Counted from the stretch's first letter, positions 1-9,111 are shown. The stretch is 64,000 bases of DNA from Oscillospiraceae bacterium Marseille-Q3528 (GCA_018223385.1 JAGTTR010000019.1:1-64000); one strand, 5' to 3'. Made by a program: numbers and translations. The notes: generated by a model from the letters alone, not told the origin.

Positions 1-129
1 ATCTATCTTAATACAGATATTTATATGGCCTCAAGAGAAATAAAGAAGATGCAAAAACTTAATTCTAATATATTAAGTTCGTGGTATGAGGATAAATTAC
101 ATAACAATCCTAAAATTGAACTTATATAA
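1..129 (+). CDS. C-terminal end of an unknown protein (partial)
   Basis: An open frame enters from the left edge in frame 1 and ends at TAA (127-129), giving 42 residues rich in Lys, Asn and Ile, including SSWYEDKLHNNPKIELI. I do not recognise the family. The base composition is much more AT-rich than everything downstream of about 350, which suggests either a low-GC acquired segment ending here or a chance open frame. The following 216 bases, up to the kinase remnant at 346, are equally AT-rich and show no other gene. Confidence 0.4.
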   Translation: MYLNTDIYMASREIKKMQKLNSNILSSWYEDKLHNNPKIELI

Positions 130-345
130 TATATAAATGGTAGGTTTTGCTCTTTTTGATTTTGAAAAAATGCTGTTGAATATGGTCTTGGAAAAGAGAT
201 AAAGAGAAATTTAAGTATGCATTTTAGAAAAAGAAAATATACCACCTGAATTGTTGTAAAACCTTCCCCGGTGTGATAAATTGTAAAGTAGATATGCAAA
301 ATTTTGCGAAATTAGTTGTTTTTTGCAGGATGAGAGGGAACTGCA

Positions 346-3115
346 TTGAAAAATACGGAAAAAGGGCTGACGCGTCACCTGATCGCCAATGTGATCCTGC
401 TGCTTGTGGCAGTGTCGGCGATTCTGATGCTGTCGGGGCGGGAAAATTATGCAAGGCAGATGCAGCAGATGGAGGCGTACATCCAGGGGCTGAGCGGGCG
501 GACTGCTCAGCATGCCAGCGATGTTTTTTGCGGATAAGCAGGCGGCCATCACGTCCATTGCCTATCTTTACGGGGAGGCGGCGCGTACCTCGCAGCTGGG
601 GCAGGAGTGCCTGGCTGCGTTGGAGGAGAATTCAGGTTTCGACCGGATTAGGTTTGTGAATCTGGAAGGGGAGAGTTTTGCCAGCGACGGGAAGATTGCC
701 GATGTGGCAGACCGGGATTATTTTACCCGCGGCGTGCAGGGAGAAAGCGGCGCGGCAGTGATCATGCAGTCCCATTTTGACGGGACAAAGCTCATCGGTT
801 TTTATGCGCCGGTGCGGATGAACGGGGAGATCTGCGGCGTGATGATCGGTTTCCTGGAGGAGGAGACAGTGTCGGATATCCTGGAAACCGATGTGTACGG
901 CTATCCGGCGTTTACGATGATCGTGGATCAGGATGGTGCCTCACTGGGCCAGTATCTGGCAGAAGGATATGAGAAAGCGACAGGATTTTCGTCTCTTTTG
1001 CCTTACATTCAGGAAGAGGAGCGGAAAACGACCCGGGAGGCGCTGGAAGCGCAGACAGCTGTCAGCTTTTCTTTCACTGGCTCTCATGGCCTTTCTGCCG
1101 GAAACATTCAGCCCATTGCCGGGACGGACTGGTCACTGGTACAGCTTTTTTCTTCCAAAATCACGAAACAGTTTGTGGATGAGGTGAACCGGGATGAGTG
1201 GTTTGCCATGCTGTTGTTTGCACTGGTGCTGGTGGCTTCCGGTGTGCAGTTTATTTATTTTTCCAGAAAGAAAGCGGCGCTGGAGCATCATAAGGAAGAG
1301 CGGGAACGGATGATTGGCCTGCTGCAGAGCGTGGCGGATGAGTATATCTGTCTGATCAGGGTGAACCTGCGGACGGGAAAGGAGGAACAGTTCCGGCTGT
1401 CCCGCGGAGGGGAACTGAAGGACTGGGCAGAGGGCAACTATACATACGACCACTGCATCGAAAGCTATGCGGATCATATTGTATGTGAGCAGGATCGCTC
1501 CCGGTTCCGCCATGCGACGCAGCTGGTCTTTTTGCGGGAAATACTGGAAAAACAGAAGGATTTTATCATAGAATATGACGGTATGCTGGCTGGAGAAAAA
1601 CGCAGACTCCAGAGCCGGTGTACCATCAGCCGGGAGGAGCCGGATGGGCCGTACATGCTTGTGGGCATCCGGGACATCACGGCGCTGACAAGGGAACGGA
1701 TCCGTACCCGGACGAGTATGGAGCTGATTGTGTCGGCGGCCAGCACGGTGTATCCGTTTATTCTGGAGGAAAATCTGACGAAAAACCGGGTGTTTACGAT
1801 CTATAACCACGGCATTGTCCATGCGGGCAGAATGGATCATTTTACCATGGAAGAGATGCTGGAGAGCCTGAAGGACACGGTGGAGATTCCGGAGGATTAC
1901 CGGACCCTTTACGACTGTATGAACCGGGAAGCGCAGCTGGATGCTTATGCAAGAGGAGAACGTATCCTGCATCTGCAGGTGCGCCAGCGCGGGGATGACG
2001 GCCGGATACATTGGATGGAGACACGGAACATTCTGATGAAAAATGAGGCCGATGACATCTGCTGTATTTCCATAACCCGCTGTATTGACGAGGATATGTA
2101 GCGTACTGCGGAGCTGGAGCAGGCGAAGGATGCGGCGGAGAGTGCCAACCGGGCCAAGAGTACCTTCCTTTTTAATATGTCGCACGATATCCGGACACCC
2201 ATGAATGCCATCATCGGATTTTCTGATCTGGCGCAGAAGCATGTGGATGATCCGGCACGGGTGAAGGACTGCCTGCAGAAGATCCAGGTGTCAGGTTCTT
2301 ATCTGCTGAAGCTGATCAACAATGTGCTGGATCTGGCGCGGATCGAGAACGGCAAGCTGGAGCTCCATGTGGAGGCCCATGATCTGGAGGCGGCTGTCAA
2401 TCATGCCAGATATATTTTTGAAGCGGATCTGAAGAAAAAACAGCTGGAAATGACCGTTTCCTGTGAACTGGAGGATCGGATCGTTTTCTGCGATCTGCTG
2501 AAATTAAAACAGATCGAACTGAATCTCATCGGGAATGCCATCAAATACACGCCGGCTGGCGGCAGGATTTTCTGTCAGGTGCGCCAGCTGGGCCGGGAGG
2601 GTGCCTATGGCCAGTATCAGTGTGTTGTGCGGGATACAGGCATCGGCATGAGTGAGCAGTTCCAGCAGCATCTGTTTGCCGCCTTTGAGCGGGAAAGCAG
2701 CGGCGTGACTACGGGGATCGAGGGATCCGGCCTGGGTCTTGCCATCACGAAACGGCTGGTGGAGGATAATGCGCTGAACCGGGAGATTTCCAGGGAGCTG
2801 CTGGAAGGAGAAGGATTCGCGGTGGAGGAAGCCGCGGACGGCGACGAGGCGGTGGAAAAGCTCTGGCAGGAGGGACCGGGCCGGTACGACCTGGTTCTCA
2901 TGGACATTCAGATGCCGCGGATGGACGGATTTACAGCGACGAGACAGATCCGAAAGCTTCCGGATCCATACTTTTCTTCGGTACCGATTGTGGCGCTGAC
3001 GGCCAATGCGTTTGAGGAGGACCGGAAAGCGGCGCTGGAGGCAGGCATGAACGGCCATGTGGCCAAGCCCATTGATATGCGGGAACTGCGCAGACAGCTG
3101 GATCAATGCTTTTAA
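346..3115 (+). pseudogene. Decayed hybrid sensor histidine kinase
   Basis: Remnant of a membrane-bound hybrid kinase. It starts at TTG 346 behind GAGAGGG, with TM1 (about 358-415), an extracellular Cache-like sensor, TM2 (about 1195-1255), a PAS-like region, a HisKA H-box [10 protein letters not shown] (about 2177), an HATPase domain with DTGIGM and GSGLGLA, and a receiver domain with phospho-acceptor motif LMDIQMP and the VAKP lysine. Three lesions are visible. A T-run near 527-532 shifts the frame, so ASDVF must jump to ADKQAA. An in-frame TAG interrupts at 2099-2101, with homologous coding continuing directly after it. Near 2757-2775 the ATPase sequence AITKRLVE runs straight into receiver sequence DNALNRE, so the last ATPase box and the receiver's acidic pair are missing. 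Separate short products are possible, but a working kinase is unlikely. Confidence 0.85.
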
Positions 3116-3145
3116 AATTATTTGAAAAAAATCTGAGAAACAGTG

Positions 3146-3174
3146 TTGACAAATACAAAACAGAGTGTTATAAC
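3146..3174 (+). promoter_or_regulatory. Sigma-A promoter of the L25/ctc gene
   Basis: TTGACA (3146-3151), 17-bp spacer, TATAAC (3169-3174). It lies 67 bases before the L25 start codon and is the only good match in the gap. Confidence 0.75.
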
Positions 3175-3240
3175 ACAAATATAGCAGATAGAGCTAATAG
3201 AACTTGATCCGCTAAATCAGATTTTTGGAGGAAAAGATAA

Positions 3241-3825
3241 ATGAATACTTTAAAAGCTGAAAAAAGAGATCTGGCCGTGAAGGCAAAACGACTGAGAAGA
3301 GAAGGTTACGTGACCGGTAACATATTTGGAAGGGAAGTGAAAGGCTCCATTCCGATCAAGATAGAGCGCAAGGACGTGGATCGGCTTCTGAAAACGGACA
3401 ATAAGGGAAGTCAGATCATGCTGGATGTGGAAGGAACCATGTATGATGTCCTGATCAAGGATGTAGAGTTCAATCCGCTGGCCGGCAAGGTAGACGAGAT
3501 TGACTTCCAGGCGCTGGTAAGCAATGAGGAAGTACATTCCACCGCAGAGGTTATTCTGCTGAACCATGAGAAGATCGTGGAAGGCGTCCTGCAGCTGGAG
3601 ATGGAAGAGGTTGCCTATAAGGCACTGCCCGCAGCCCTGGTAGATAAGGTGAAGATTGATGTGGCCGAGATGAAGATCGGTGACGCTGTGAAGGTAAAGG
3701 ATCTGCCGCTGGCTTCGGCAGCCGGTATTACACTGATTTCCGATCCGGAAGCCGTTGTTGTACGGGTAACACCGGTTCGCGGCGGTGAGGTTCCGGAGGA
3801 AGCAGAAGAGGAAGCTGCAGAATAA
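3241..3825 (+). CDS. rplY: 50S ribosomal protein L25/general stress protein Ctc
   Basis: A 194-residue bL25 protein of the long TL5/CTC type. The N-terminal domain (about residues 1-90) is the 5S-rRNA-binding L25 fold, beginning with the family's LKAEKRD opening, followed by a beta-rich C-terminal domain and an acidic tail (EEAEEEAAE). It binds 5S rRNA in the central protuberance of the large subunit; Bacillus Ctc is stress-inducible. The ATG is preceded by TTGGAGG at good spacing. It is a single-gene unit, with its own promoter upstream and a strong terminator downstream. Confidence 0.93.
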   Translation: MNTLKAEKRDLAVKAKRLRREGYVTGNIFGREVKGSIPIKIERKDVDRLLKTDNKGSQIMLDVEGTMYDVLIKDVEFNPLAGKVDEIDFQALVSNEEVHSTAEVILLNHEKIVEGVLQLEMEEVAYKALPAALVDKVKIDVAEMKIGDAVKVKDLPLASAAGITLISDPEAVVVRVTPVRGGEVPEEAEEEAAE

Positions 3826-3837
3826 TATTTTAAATAA

Positions 3838-3905
3838 AGAAGTCCCGGATGGTTTCAGATACGCCTGAAGAAGGAGAAAAGAAGCCGTCCGGGGCTTTTT
3901 TTGTA
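3838..3905 (+). terminator. Intrinsic terminator after L25
   Basis: The arm AAGTCCCGGATGGTTTC pairs, with G-U pairs, with GAAGCCGTCCGGGGCTT and is followed by a T-run. Confidence 0.85.
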
Positions 3906-3954
3906 TAAGCATACCGACCGAAGGGAAACGGAGACGCACGCGGTACTTTCCCTG

Positions 3955-3983
3955 TTGTCCTTACAGCACAGGTATGTTAAAAT
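3955..3983 (+). promoter_or_regulatory. Probable promoter of the HPr-like gene
   Basis: TTGTCC (3955-3960), 17-bp spacer, TAAAAT (3978-3983). This would give a leader of roughly 105 bases before the ATG at 4095. Confidence 0.5.
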
Positions 3984-4094
3984 AAAGACAACCGGAAAGC
4001 GTGACAAAAGTATAAAAATCAAATAAAAGAAAATGCTATATGATGACAGGGACAAAGGGTATCAGGTCATACGAAAGAAAGGAGAGGGATCACT

Positions 4095-4322
4095 ATGGAA
4101 ATGAAAATCAGGCTTGCAACCGTACAGGATGCCGCAATGTTTGTGACGAAGATGGAGAACATTGCCGGTGATGCGGATCTGAAGCTGGGGAGCCGTACCG
4201 TGGATGCCAAGTCATTGATCGGTGTGCTGCAGCTCGGCGTGGGGCAGGAGACCGTTCTGGATATTCACAGTGATCAGGAAGGCGAGCGGATGAAGGATGT
4301 GCTGAAAGCGTACATTGTCTGA
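4095..4322 (+). CDS. HPr-family protein lacking the phospho-histidine
   Basis: A 75-residue protein of the PTS HPr fold. The second half is classical, with VDAKSLIGVLQLGVGQ matching the AKSIMGVMSLG region that carries the regulatory Ser46. The N-terminal active-site loop, which in working HPr reads IHARPA with His15, reads VQDAAM here, so the histidine that accepts phosphate from enzyme I is absent. It therefore cannot be a phosphocarrier, but it could still be a Ser-phosphorylated regulator similar to Crh. The start has GAAAGGAGAGGG upstream. It lies just before a LysR gene and may be cotranscribed with it. Confidence 0.8.
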   Translation: MEMKIRLATVQDAAMFVTKMENIAGDADLKLGSRTVDAKSLIGVLQLGVGQETVLDIHSDQEGERMKDVLKAYIV

Positions 4323-4401
4323 GACAGAGGCACAGCAAAAGAAAAGCAATGATCACGGCGGATCGTTTCAAATGGGCGATCCATACAGCAGGAGACAGAA
4401 G

Positions 4402-5295
4402 ATGAACACAAATCTGGAGCATTACCGGATCTTTTATTATGCAGGAAAATATGGTTCCATTACCCAGGCTGCGGAGGAGCTGTCCATTTCTCAGCCTGCG
4501 GTAAGCCAGGCGCTGAAGCAGCTGGAGCATACACTGGGGACAGCACTTTTTATCCGCACGGCCAAGGGCGTGCGTTTCACGGCGGAGGGAGAGATGCTCT
4601 ATTCCTACGTGGCCCGGGGGTATGAGTACATACAGAACGGGGAAGAGAAGCTGATGCAGATGCTGAACCTGTCCACCGGTGAGATCCGGATCGGCGCCAG
4701 TGACATGTCGCTGCAGTATTACCTGCTGCCTTATCTGGAACAATTTCATGAAAAATATCCGAAGATCAAGATCACGGTGTCCAATGCTACTACGCCGGAG
4801 ACGTTGGTGAATTTGCAGGAGGGTAAGATCGATTTTGGTCTGGTGACAGCGCCGTTTCATATGAGGAAGGATCTGCGCAGCCAGGAGGTGCGGAAGCTCC
4901 AGGATATCTTTGTGGCGGGCAGCCGTTTCGCCCCTCTGCAGGGGGAAAAGCTTTCCTATGAGGAGCTGCTGTCCCTGCCGCTGATCCTGCTGGAGGATAA
5001 TACGAGCACGAGAAGATACACCGATGAATTTCTACGAGAGCAGGGCGTGGTCATCCGACCGGAGTTCGAGCTGGCCACCAGTGACATGCTTGTCCAGTTT
5101 GCCCGGAAAAATCTGGGGATCGCCTGTGTGGTATCGGACTTCGCGCAGGAGTATATGGACAGCGGGGAACTGTTTGAGCTGGAATTTGACCGGCGCATCC
5201 CCCAGCGCAGCATGTATATGATCGTGGACCGGCATAATCCCGTGTCGCTGGCGGCGAAGAACCTTCTGCAGATGCTGCACGTGAAGTTGATATGA
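4402..5295 (+). CDS. LysR-family transcriptional regulator
   Basis: A 297-residue DNA-binding regulator. Residues 1-60 form the winged helix-turn-helix (GSITQAAEELSISQPAVSQA, then LEHTLGTALFIRTAKGV). From about residue 85 there is a periplasmic-binding-type effector domain (IRIGASDMSLQYYLLP, KIDFGLVT). The ATG at 4402 is chosen because GGAGACAGAAG sits just upstream and the HTH begins normally from it; the frame is open to 4315, but that part lacks a ribosome site and overlaps the HPr-like gene. The ligand and targets are unknown. Neither purA nor the HPr-like neighbour identifies a regulon. Confidence 0.9.
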   Translation: MNTNLEHYRIFYYAGKYGSITQAAEELSISQPAVSQALKQLEHTLGTALFIRTAKGVRFTAEGEMLYSYVARGYEYIQNGEEKLMQMLNLSTGEIRIGASDMSLQYYLLPYLEQFHEKYPKIKITVSNATTPETLVNLQEGKIDFGLVTAPFHMRKDLRSQEVRKLQDIFVAGSRFAPLQGEKLSYEELLSLPLILLEDNTSTRRYTDEFLREQGVVIRPEFELATSDMLVQFARKNLGIACVVSDFAQEYMDSGELFELEFDRRIPQRSMYMIVDRHNPVSLAAKNLLQMLHVKLI

Positions 5296-5304
5296 AGGAG
5301 CAAA

Positions 5305-5342
5305 AGAAAAATAAGCGACGCGTCAGCGGCATTTATTTTTCT
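5305..5342 (+). terminator. AT-rich hairpin, probable terminator after the LysR gene
   Basis: AGAAAAATAA (5305-5314) is repeated inverted as TTATTTTTCT (5333-5342) around a GC-rich loop. The T-rich 3' arm is terminator-like, and the symmetry means it could work on either strand. Confidence 0.5.
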
Positions 5343-5354
5343 TGCGACTTCATC

Positions 5355-5410
5355 GAACGAACCGCCTGCGGGGCAGGCGAATGAGCGCGTCAGCGCGGGT
5401 TCGTAAGATG
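5355..5410. repeat. 56-bp structured repeat, copy A
   Basis: The outer arms GAACC and GGTTC enclose two hairpins: GCCTGC-GGG-GCAGGC and GCGC-GTCA-GCGC. A second copy lies at 57943-57998 at about 80% identity. All differences fall in loops or junctions, or preserve pairing (C-G replaced by A-T in the outer stem). This copy lies upstream of the purA promoter. Confidence 0.75.
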
Positions 5411-5462
5411 GACCTTTGAAACAATATAAACAATACTTATGGAAAATATAATAAATATTGAT

Positions 5463-5491
5463 TTTACTTATGCAGACTCCTGTAGTATACT
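5463..5491 (+). promoter_or_regulatory. purA promoter
   Basis: TTTACT (5463-5468), 17-bp spacer, TATACT (5486-5491). The roughly 70-base leader contains a small hairpin (GTAAAAG and CTTTTAC) and repeated GTATC/GATAC segments next to the ribosome site. I see no known riboswitch. Confidence 0.6.
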
Positions 5492-5567
5492 TGTGAAGTA
5501 AAAGGGCTTGTATCTTTTACAAAATTACATGATACGAAAAAAGGTATCCATTTAGGAGGAATTTGTA

Positions 5568-6842
5568 ATGGTAAAAGCAGTTGTTGGAGCAAACTGGGGC
5601 GATGAGGGCAAAGGTAAGATCACAGATATGCTGGCAGAGACCGCTGACATTATCGTTCGTTTTCAGGGCGGTGCCAATGCGGGACATACGATCGTAAATA
5701 ACTACGGTAAATTTGCACTGCATACCCTGCCGTCGGGTGTATTTTACAACCACACCACCAGCGTGATCGGCAACGGCGTTGCGCTGAATATCCCTGTATT
5801 TTGCAAGGAGCTGGAGTCTGTTGTATCCAGAGGAGTTCCCATGCCGAAGATCCTCGTTTCTGACCGGGCACAGATGGTGATGTCCTATCACATTCTGTTT
5901 GACCAGTGTGAGGAAGAGCGCCTGGGCAAGCACTCCTTCGGTTCCACCAAATCAGGAATTGCACCATTTTATTCAGATAAATATGCGAAGATCGGTTTCC
6001 AGATCAGCGAGCTGTACGATGAGGAATCTCTGATGGAGCGCGTGAAGAGCGTATGCGAGCAGAAGAGCGTGATCCTGGAGCATCTGTATCACAAACCGGC
6101 ACTGAAACCGGAGGACGTTTTCGCAGAACTGATGGAATATAAGAAAATGATCTCTCCTTATGTATGTGATACATCCGCTTTCTTATATCAGGCCATCCAG
6201 GAAGGCAAGACCATCCTGCTGGAGGGTCAGTTGGGAACCCTGAAGGATCCTGACCACGGCATTTACCCGATGGTTACTTCCTCCTCCACACTGGCTGCTT
6301 ACGGCGCCATCGGCGCAGGCATCCCGCCTTACGAGATCAAGCAGGTGGTAACGGTGTGTAAGGCATATTCCAGTGCCGTAGGCGCAGGCGCATTCGTCAG
6401 TGAGATCTTCGGCGATGAGGCACAGGAGCTGCGTGACCGCGGCGGCGACGGCGGAGAGTACGGCGCTACCACAGGCCGTCCGAGAAGAGTGGGCTGGTTT
6501 GACTGTGTGGCTTCCAAGTATGGCTGCCGTCTGCAGGGAACCACAGATGTAGCCTTCACCGTACTGGATGTACTGGGCTATCTGGATGAGATCCCGGTTT
6601 GCGTCGCTTACGACATCGACGGCAAGATCACCACCGAGTTCCCGACTACCGCAATGCTGGAGAAGGCAAAACCGGTGATCGAGAAGCTGCCTGGCTGGAA
6701 GTGCGACATCCGCGGCATCAAGAAGTACGAGGATCTGCCGGAGAACTGCCGGAACTATATTGAATTTATTGAAAAGAAGATCGGCTTCCCGATCCGCATG
6801 ATTTCCAACGGACCGGAGAGACACGACATCATTTATCGTTAA
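5568..6842 (+). CDS. purA: Adenylosuccinate synthetase
   Basis: A 424-residue cytosolic enzyme that uses GTP to join IMP and aspartate into adenylosuccinate, the first committed step to AMP. The N-terminal GTP loop is NWGDEGKGK (residues 10-17), with Asp12 and the catalytic His in GGANAGHT. The length matches the family, and the GRPRRVGWFD region is intact. TAGGAGGAA lies just before the ATG. It is monocistronic, with its own promoter and a strong terminator. A 56-bp structured repeat lies upstream of the promoter. Confidence 0.97.
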   Translation: MVKAVVGANWGDEGKGKITDMLAETADIIVRFQGGANAGHTIVNNYGKFALHTLPSGVFYNHTTSVIGNGVALNIPVFCKELESVVSRGVPMPKILVSDRAQMVMSYHILFDQCEEERLGKHSFGSTKSGIAPFYSDKYAKIGFQISELYDEESLMERVKSVCEQKSVILEHLYHKPALKPEDVFAELMEYKKMISPYVCDTSAFLYQAIQEGKTILLEGQLGTLKDPDHGIYPMVTSSSTLAAYGAIGAGIPPYEIKQVVTVCKAYSSAVGAGAFVSEIFGDEAQELRDRGGDGGEYGATTGRPRRVGWFDCVASKYGCRLQGTTDVAFTVLDVLGYLDEIPVCVAYDIDGKITTEFPTTAMLEKAKPVIEKLPGWKCDIRGIKKYEDLPENCRNYIEFIEKKIGFPIRMISNGPERHDIIYR

Positions 6843-6866
6843 GATTGCTTGCGTGAAAACTGGCAG

Positions 6867-6907
6867 AAAAACGGGCTTGGACGGCGGCTGCCGGAGAGCC
6901 CGTTTTT
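6867..6907 (+). terminator. purA terminator
   Basis: AAAAACGGGCT pairs with AGCCCGTTTTT around a GC-rich loop. Confidence 0.85.
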
Positions 6908-7017
6908 CGTATGCATGGGGAAAAACTGCTGATGACAGGGAAGATATGTCTGTATAGGCAGCGCTGAGAATCTGCACGGGCGAATCGGAAAGGAAGAAAA
7001 AGGGGAGGACTTTACGG

Positions 7018-7626
7018 ATGGTAAAAAATATTGTGTTTGATATTGGCCGTGTGCTGGTAGACTATGACTGGGAAAGCTATCTGGATTCGTTCGGATTTTC
7101 GCCGGAGGTGCGCGCCCGGGTGGCAGCAGCGGTATTTCAGAACAAGGACTGGGGAGAGCTGGATCGGGGCGCGATCCCCGAGGAAGAGGTGCTGGCCCGT
7201 TTTATCGCGAAAGCACCGGAGGTGGAGACAGAGATCCGTAAGGTCTGGGGCCATGTGTTTGAGACGATTCATGAACGGCCCTATCCGCCCCAGTGGATAC
7301 AGACCTTGAAAAAGAGAGGCTTCGGCGTCTATTATCTGTCCAACTATTCCTGGCGGGGCTGTAAGGATACGAAAGAGATTCTGGACACCTTCGTGCCGCT
7401 GATGGATGGCGGTATTTTCTCCTGTGAGGTGGAGCTGATCAAGCCTGATCCGGCCATTTACCGGACATTTGTGGAGAAATTCGGTCTGCGGCCGGAGGAA
7501 TGCCTGTTCGTGGACGACATCCCGGCCAATGTGGAGGGAGCCAGATCCATTGGGATGCGGGCAGAGGTGTTCACCACAGCGGAAGAGGTGTGGAAGCTGC
7601 TGGAGGCACTGCCGGATCCCCAATAA
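7018..7626 (+). CDS. HAD-family phosphatase (subclass IA, YihX-like)
   Basis: A 202-residue haloacid-dehalogenase-type hydrolase. Motif I is FDIGRVLVD, in which Asp is the nucleophile and the +2 position is Gly, as in YihX-type sugar-phosphate phosphatases. Motif II is YLSNYS (about residue 105), the motif III lysine is in ELIKPDP, and motif IV is FVDDIPANVEGA. A helical cap lies between residues 15 and 85. The substrate is not deducible; YihX relatives act on glucose-1-phosphate. AGGGGAGG precedes the start. Confidence 0.88.
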   Translation: MVKNIVFDIGRVLVDYDWESYLDSFGFSPEVRARVAAAVFQNKDWGELDRGAIPEEEVLARFIAKAPEVETEIRKVWGHVFETIHERPYPPQWIQTLKKRGFGVYYLSNYSWRGCKDTKEILDTFVPLMDGGIFSCEVELIKPDPAIYRTFVEKFGLRPEECLFVDDIPANVEGARSIGMRAEVFTTAEEVWKLLEALPDPQ

Positions 7627-7653
7627 AGATTTCTGTGGCTGCAGCATGAAATT

Positions 7654-7875
7654 TTATTTGTCGTCGGACTTTTTTTCGTGATCTCTGGTCACGACTTTAT
7701 AGATCCACAGATAGATGTACAGCAGCGCTGGGAACAGGAAGGTGCACGCCAGGGAGGCGATGAACCACCGGCCGGCGGCTTCTGATCTGGAGAATGCCAG
7801 GATCAGGGTGACCACATACATGGCAGCGATGAGGATGAGTGCGATCACTGCCAGAATTCGTTTTATGGATTTCAT
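7654..7875 (-). CDS. Small two-helix membrane protein
   Basis: A 73-residue protein with a basic N-terminus, two hydrophobic helices (about residues 7-27 and 38-60) and a charged cytoplasmic tail (RDHEKKSDDK). The start is supported by GAAAGGAG at good spacing. I do not recognise the family. It is convergent with the HAD gene and divergent from murI. Confidence 0.7.
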   Translation of the reverse strand: MKSIKRILAVIALILIAAMYVVTLILAFSRSEAAGRWFIASLACTFLFPALLYIYLWIYKVVTRDHEKKSDDK

Positions 7876-7941
7876 GGAAAATGCTCCTTTCGGATAAATT
7901 GCTATCTGTTATTATACATGAATAAAAGGGATGAAACAATC

Positions 7942-8739
7942 ATGGATATACAAAATCACCCCATCGGGGTGCTGGATTCCGGCCTTGGTGGCATCAGTGT
8001 CCTGCGGGAGCTGGTGCGGCTCATGCCGGAGGAGGATTATCTTTATTTTGGGGACTCGAAAAACGCCCCTTACGGGACGAAGACCGCAGAGGAAGTGCTG
8101 CGGCTGACACGAAATACCGTTTCCTTCCTGCTGGAGCAGGGGGCCAAGGCCATTGTGGTCGCCTGCAATACCGCCACCAGTGTGGCGATCCGGGAGCTGC
8201 GGCAGGAATACCCTTCGATTCCCATGATCGGCATTGAACCGGCGCTGAAACCGGCGGTGGAGGCCAAGGCCCATTCCACGGTACTGGTGATGGCCACGCC
8301 CATGACGCTGAAAAAAGAGAAATTTTCGGATCTGATGCATCGCTACGAATCCGACGCGAAGATCATCAAGGTGCCCTGCCCGGGGCTGGTGGAGCTTATT
8401 GAGGGAGGCGTTCTGGAAGGCCCGCAGATGGAAGCTTATCTGCAAAAGGTGTTTGCCGGGTTTGGCAAAGAGCACATGGACGCGGTGGTGCTGGGCTGCA
8501 CCCATTTTCCGCTGGTGAAGGAGGAGATCCGCAAAGCACTGCCCGCGGAGGTAAAGATCTATGACGGCGGCGCCGGAACGGCCCGGGAGACGAGACGGCG
8601 GCTGGTGGCAGCCGGGCTTCGCCGGGAACGGAAGGAAAAGGGCCGGGTGATCTTTTACAACAGCAGCGAGGATGAAAAAATGCTGGAGCTGAGCAGATAT
8701 CTGCTGGATAAAGCCGGAGAGGAAGAGAGAAAATCATGA
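7942..8739 (+). CDS. murI: Glutamate racemase
   Basis: A 265-residue cofactor-independent racemase that makes D-glutamate for peptidoglycan. Both catalytic cysteines are visible, in VACNTAT (about residue 74) and LGCTHFP (about residue 185), as is the N-terminal DSGLGG loop. The ATG at 7942 has AAAAGGG upstream; the frame is open to an ATG at 7918, which has no ribosome site. The stop overlaps the start of the next gene in ATGA, which implies translational coupling. Confidence 0.95.
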   Translation: MDIQNHPIGVLDSGLGGISVLRELVRLMPEEDYLYFGDSKNAPYGTKTAEEVLRLTRNTVSFLLEQGAKAIVVACNTATSVAIRELRQEYPSIPMIGIEPALKPAVEAKAHSTVLVMATPMTLKKEKFSDLMHRYESDAKIIKVPCPGLVELIEGGVLEGPQMEAYLQKVFAGFGKEHMDAVVLGCTHFPLVKEEIRKALPAEVKIYDGGAGTARETRRRLVAAGLRRERKEKGRVIFYNSSEDEKMLELSRYLLDKAGEEERKS

Positions 8740-8966
8740 GCAGAGTAGAAAAGTTTAAAATGGAGCGGGAGGGATTGGTAAAGCCCGGGGACGAAGTGCA
8801 TATTTCCGAGCACAAATCCGGTCTGTATGCCTATATCATCGAACCGGCCGTGGCCATGTCCGGCTGCTATGCGTTCCGCGACCGGATCTTAAGCCGCACC
8901 GGAACGGTGGTGAAGGTGGAGACGCTGGAGAGCGGCTTCATGGTGTACGTGGAATTCGAAAATTAG
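8736..8966 (+). CDS. Conserved-looking small protein coupled to murI
   Basis: A 76-residue soluble protein starting in the ATGA overlap with the murI stop. It has mixed alpha/beta character, with a VKPGDEVHISEHKSG segment resembling a small beta barrel. I do not recognise a family or function. Coupling to murI suggests expression together with cell-wall precursor synthesis, but nothing in the sequence shows a role. Confidence 0.7.
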   Translation: MSRVEKFKMEREGLVKPGDEVHISEHKSGLYAYIIEPAVAMSGCYAFRDRILSRTGTVVKVETLESGFMVYVEFEN

Positions 8967-8992
8967 ACAATCCATAAAAAGAATATTCGATA

Positions 8993-9061
8993 TTGACAAT
9001 GCGTGTCTAATAGTGTTAGACTAAAGAAAGAGATAAGTCTAAAACTATTAGACACGCATTT
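8993..9061 (+). promoter_or_regulatory. blaI-blaR1 promoter with two operator dyads
   Basis: TTGACA (8993-8998) and TAGACT (9017-9022) are 18 bp apart. Two dyads with half-sites GTCTAA/TTAGAC and 5-bp spacers lie at 9005-9021, covering the -10, and at 9037-9053. Their centres are 32 bp apart, about three helical turns. Together they also form a long inverted repeat: AATGCGTGTCTAATAGT, a mismatch, TTAGACT, a 13-base loop, then the complementary arm. This is the layout expected for BlaI/MecI autorepression by two dimers. Confidence 0.8.
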
Positions 9062-9111
9062 TTTATGGATACACCAGGGAACATGCTTTATCACAGAAGG
9101 AGGAAGTGGGA

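Noticed and set aside
1133..2242. Long minus-strand frame opposite the kinase remnant.
   Set aside because: Shadow of the GC-rich coding strand; His/Arg/Leu-rich with no recognisable domain.
5492..5567. A purine riboswitch upstream of purA.
   Set aside because: The leader is only about 70 bases with small AT-rich hairpins; no conserved aptamer core.
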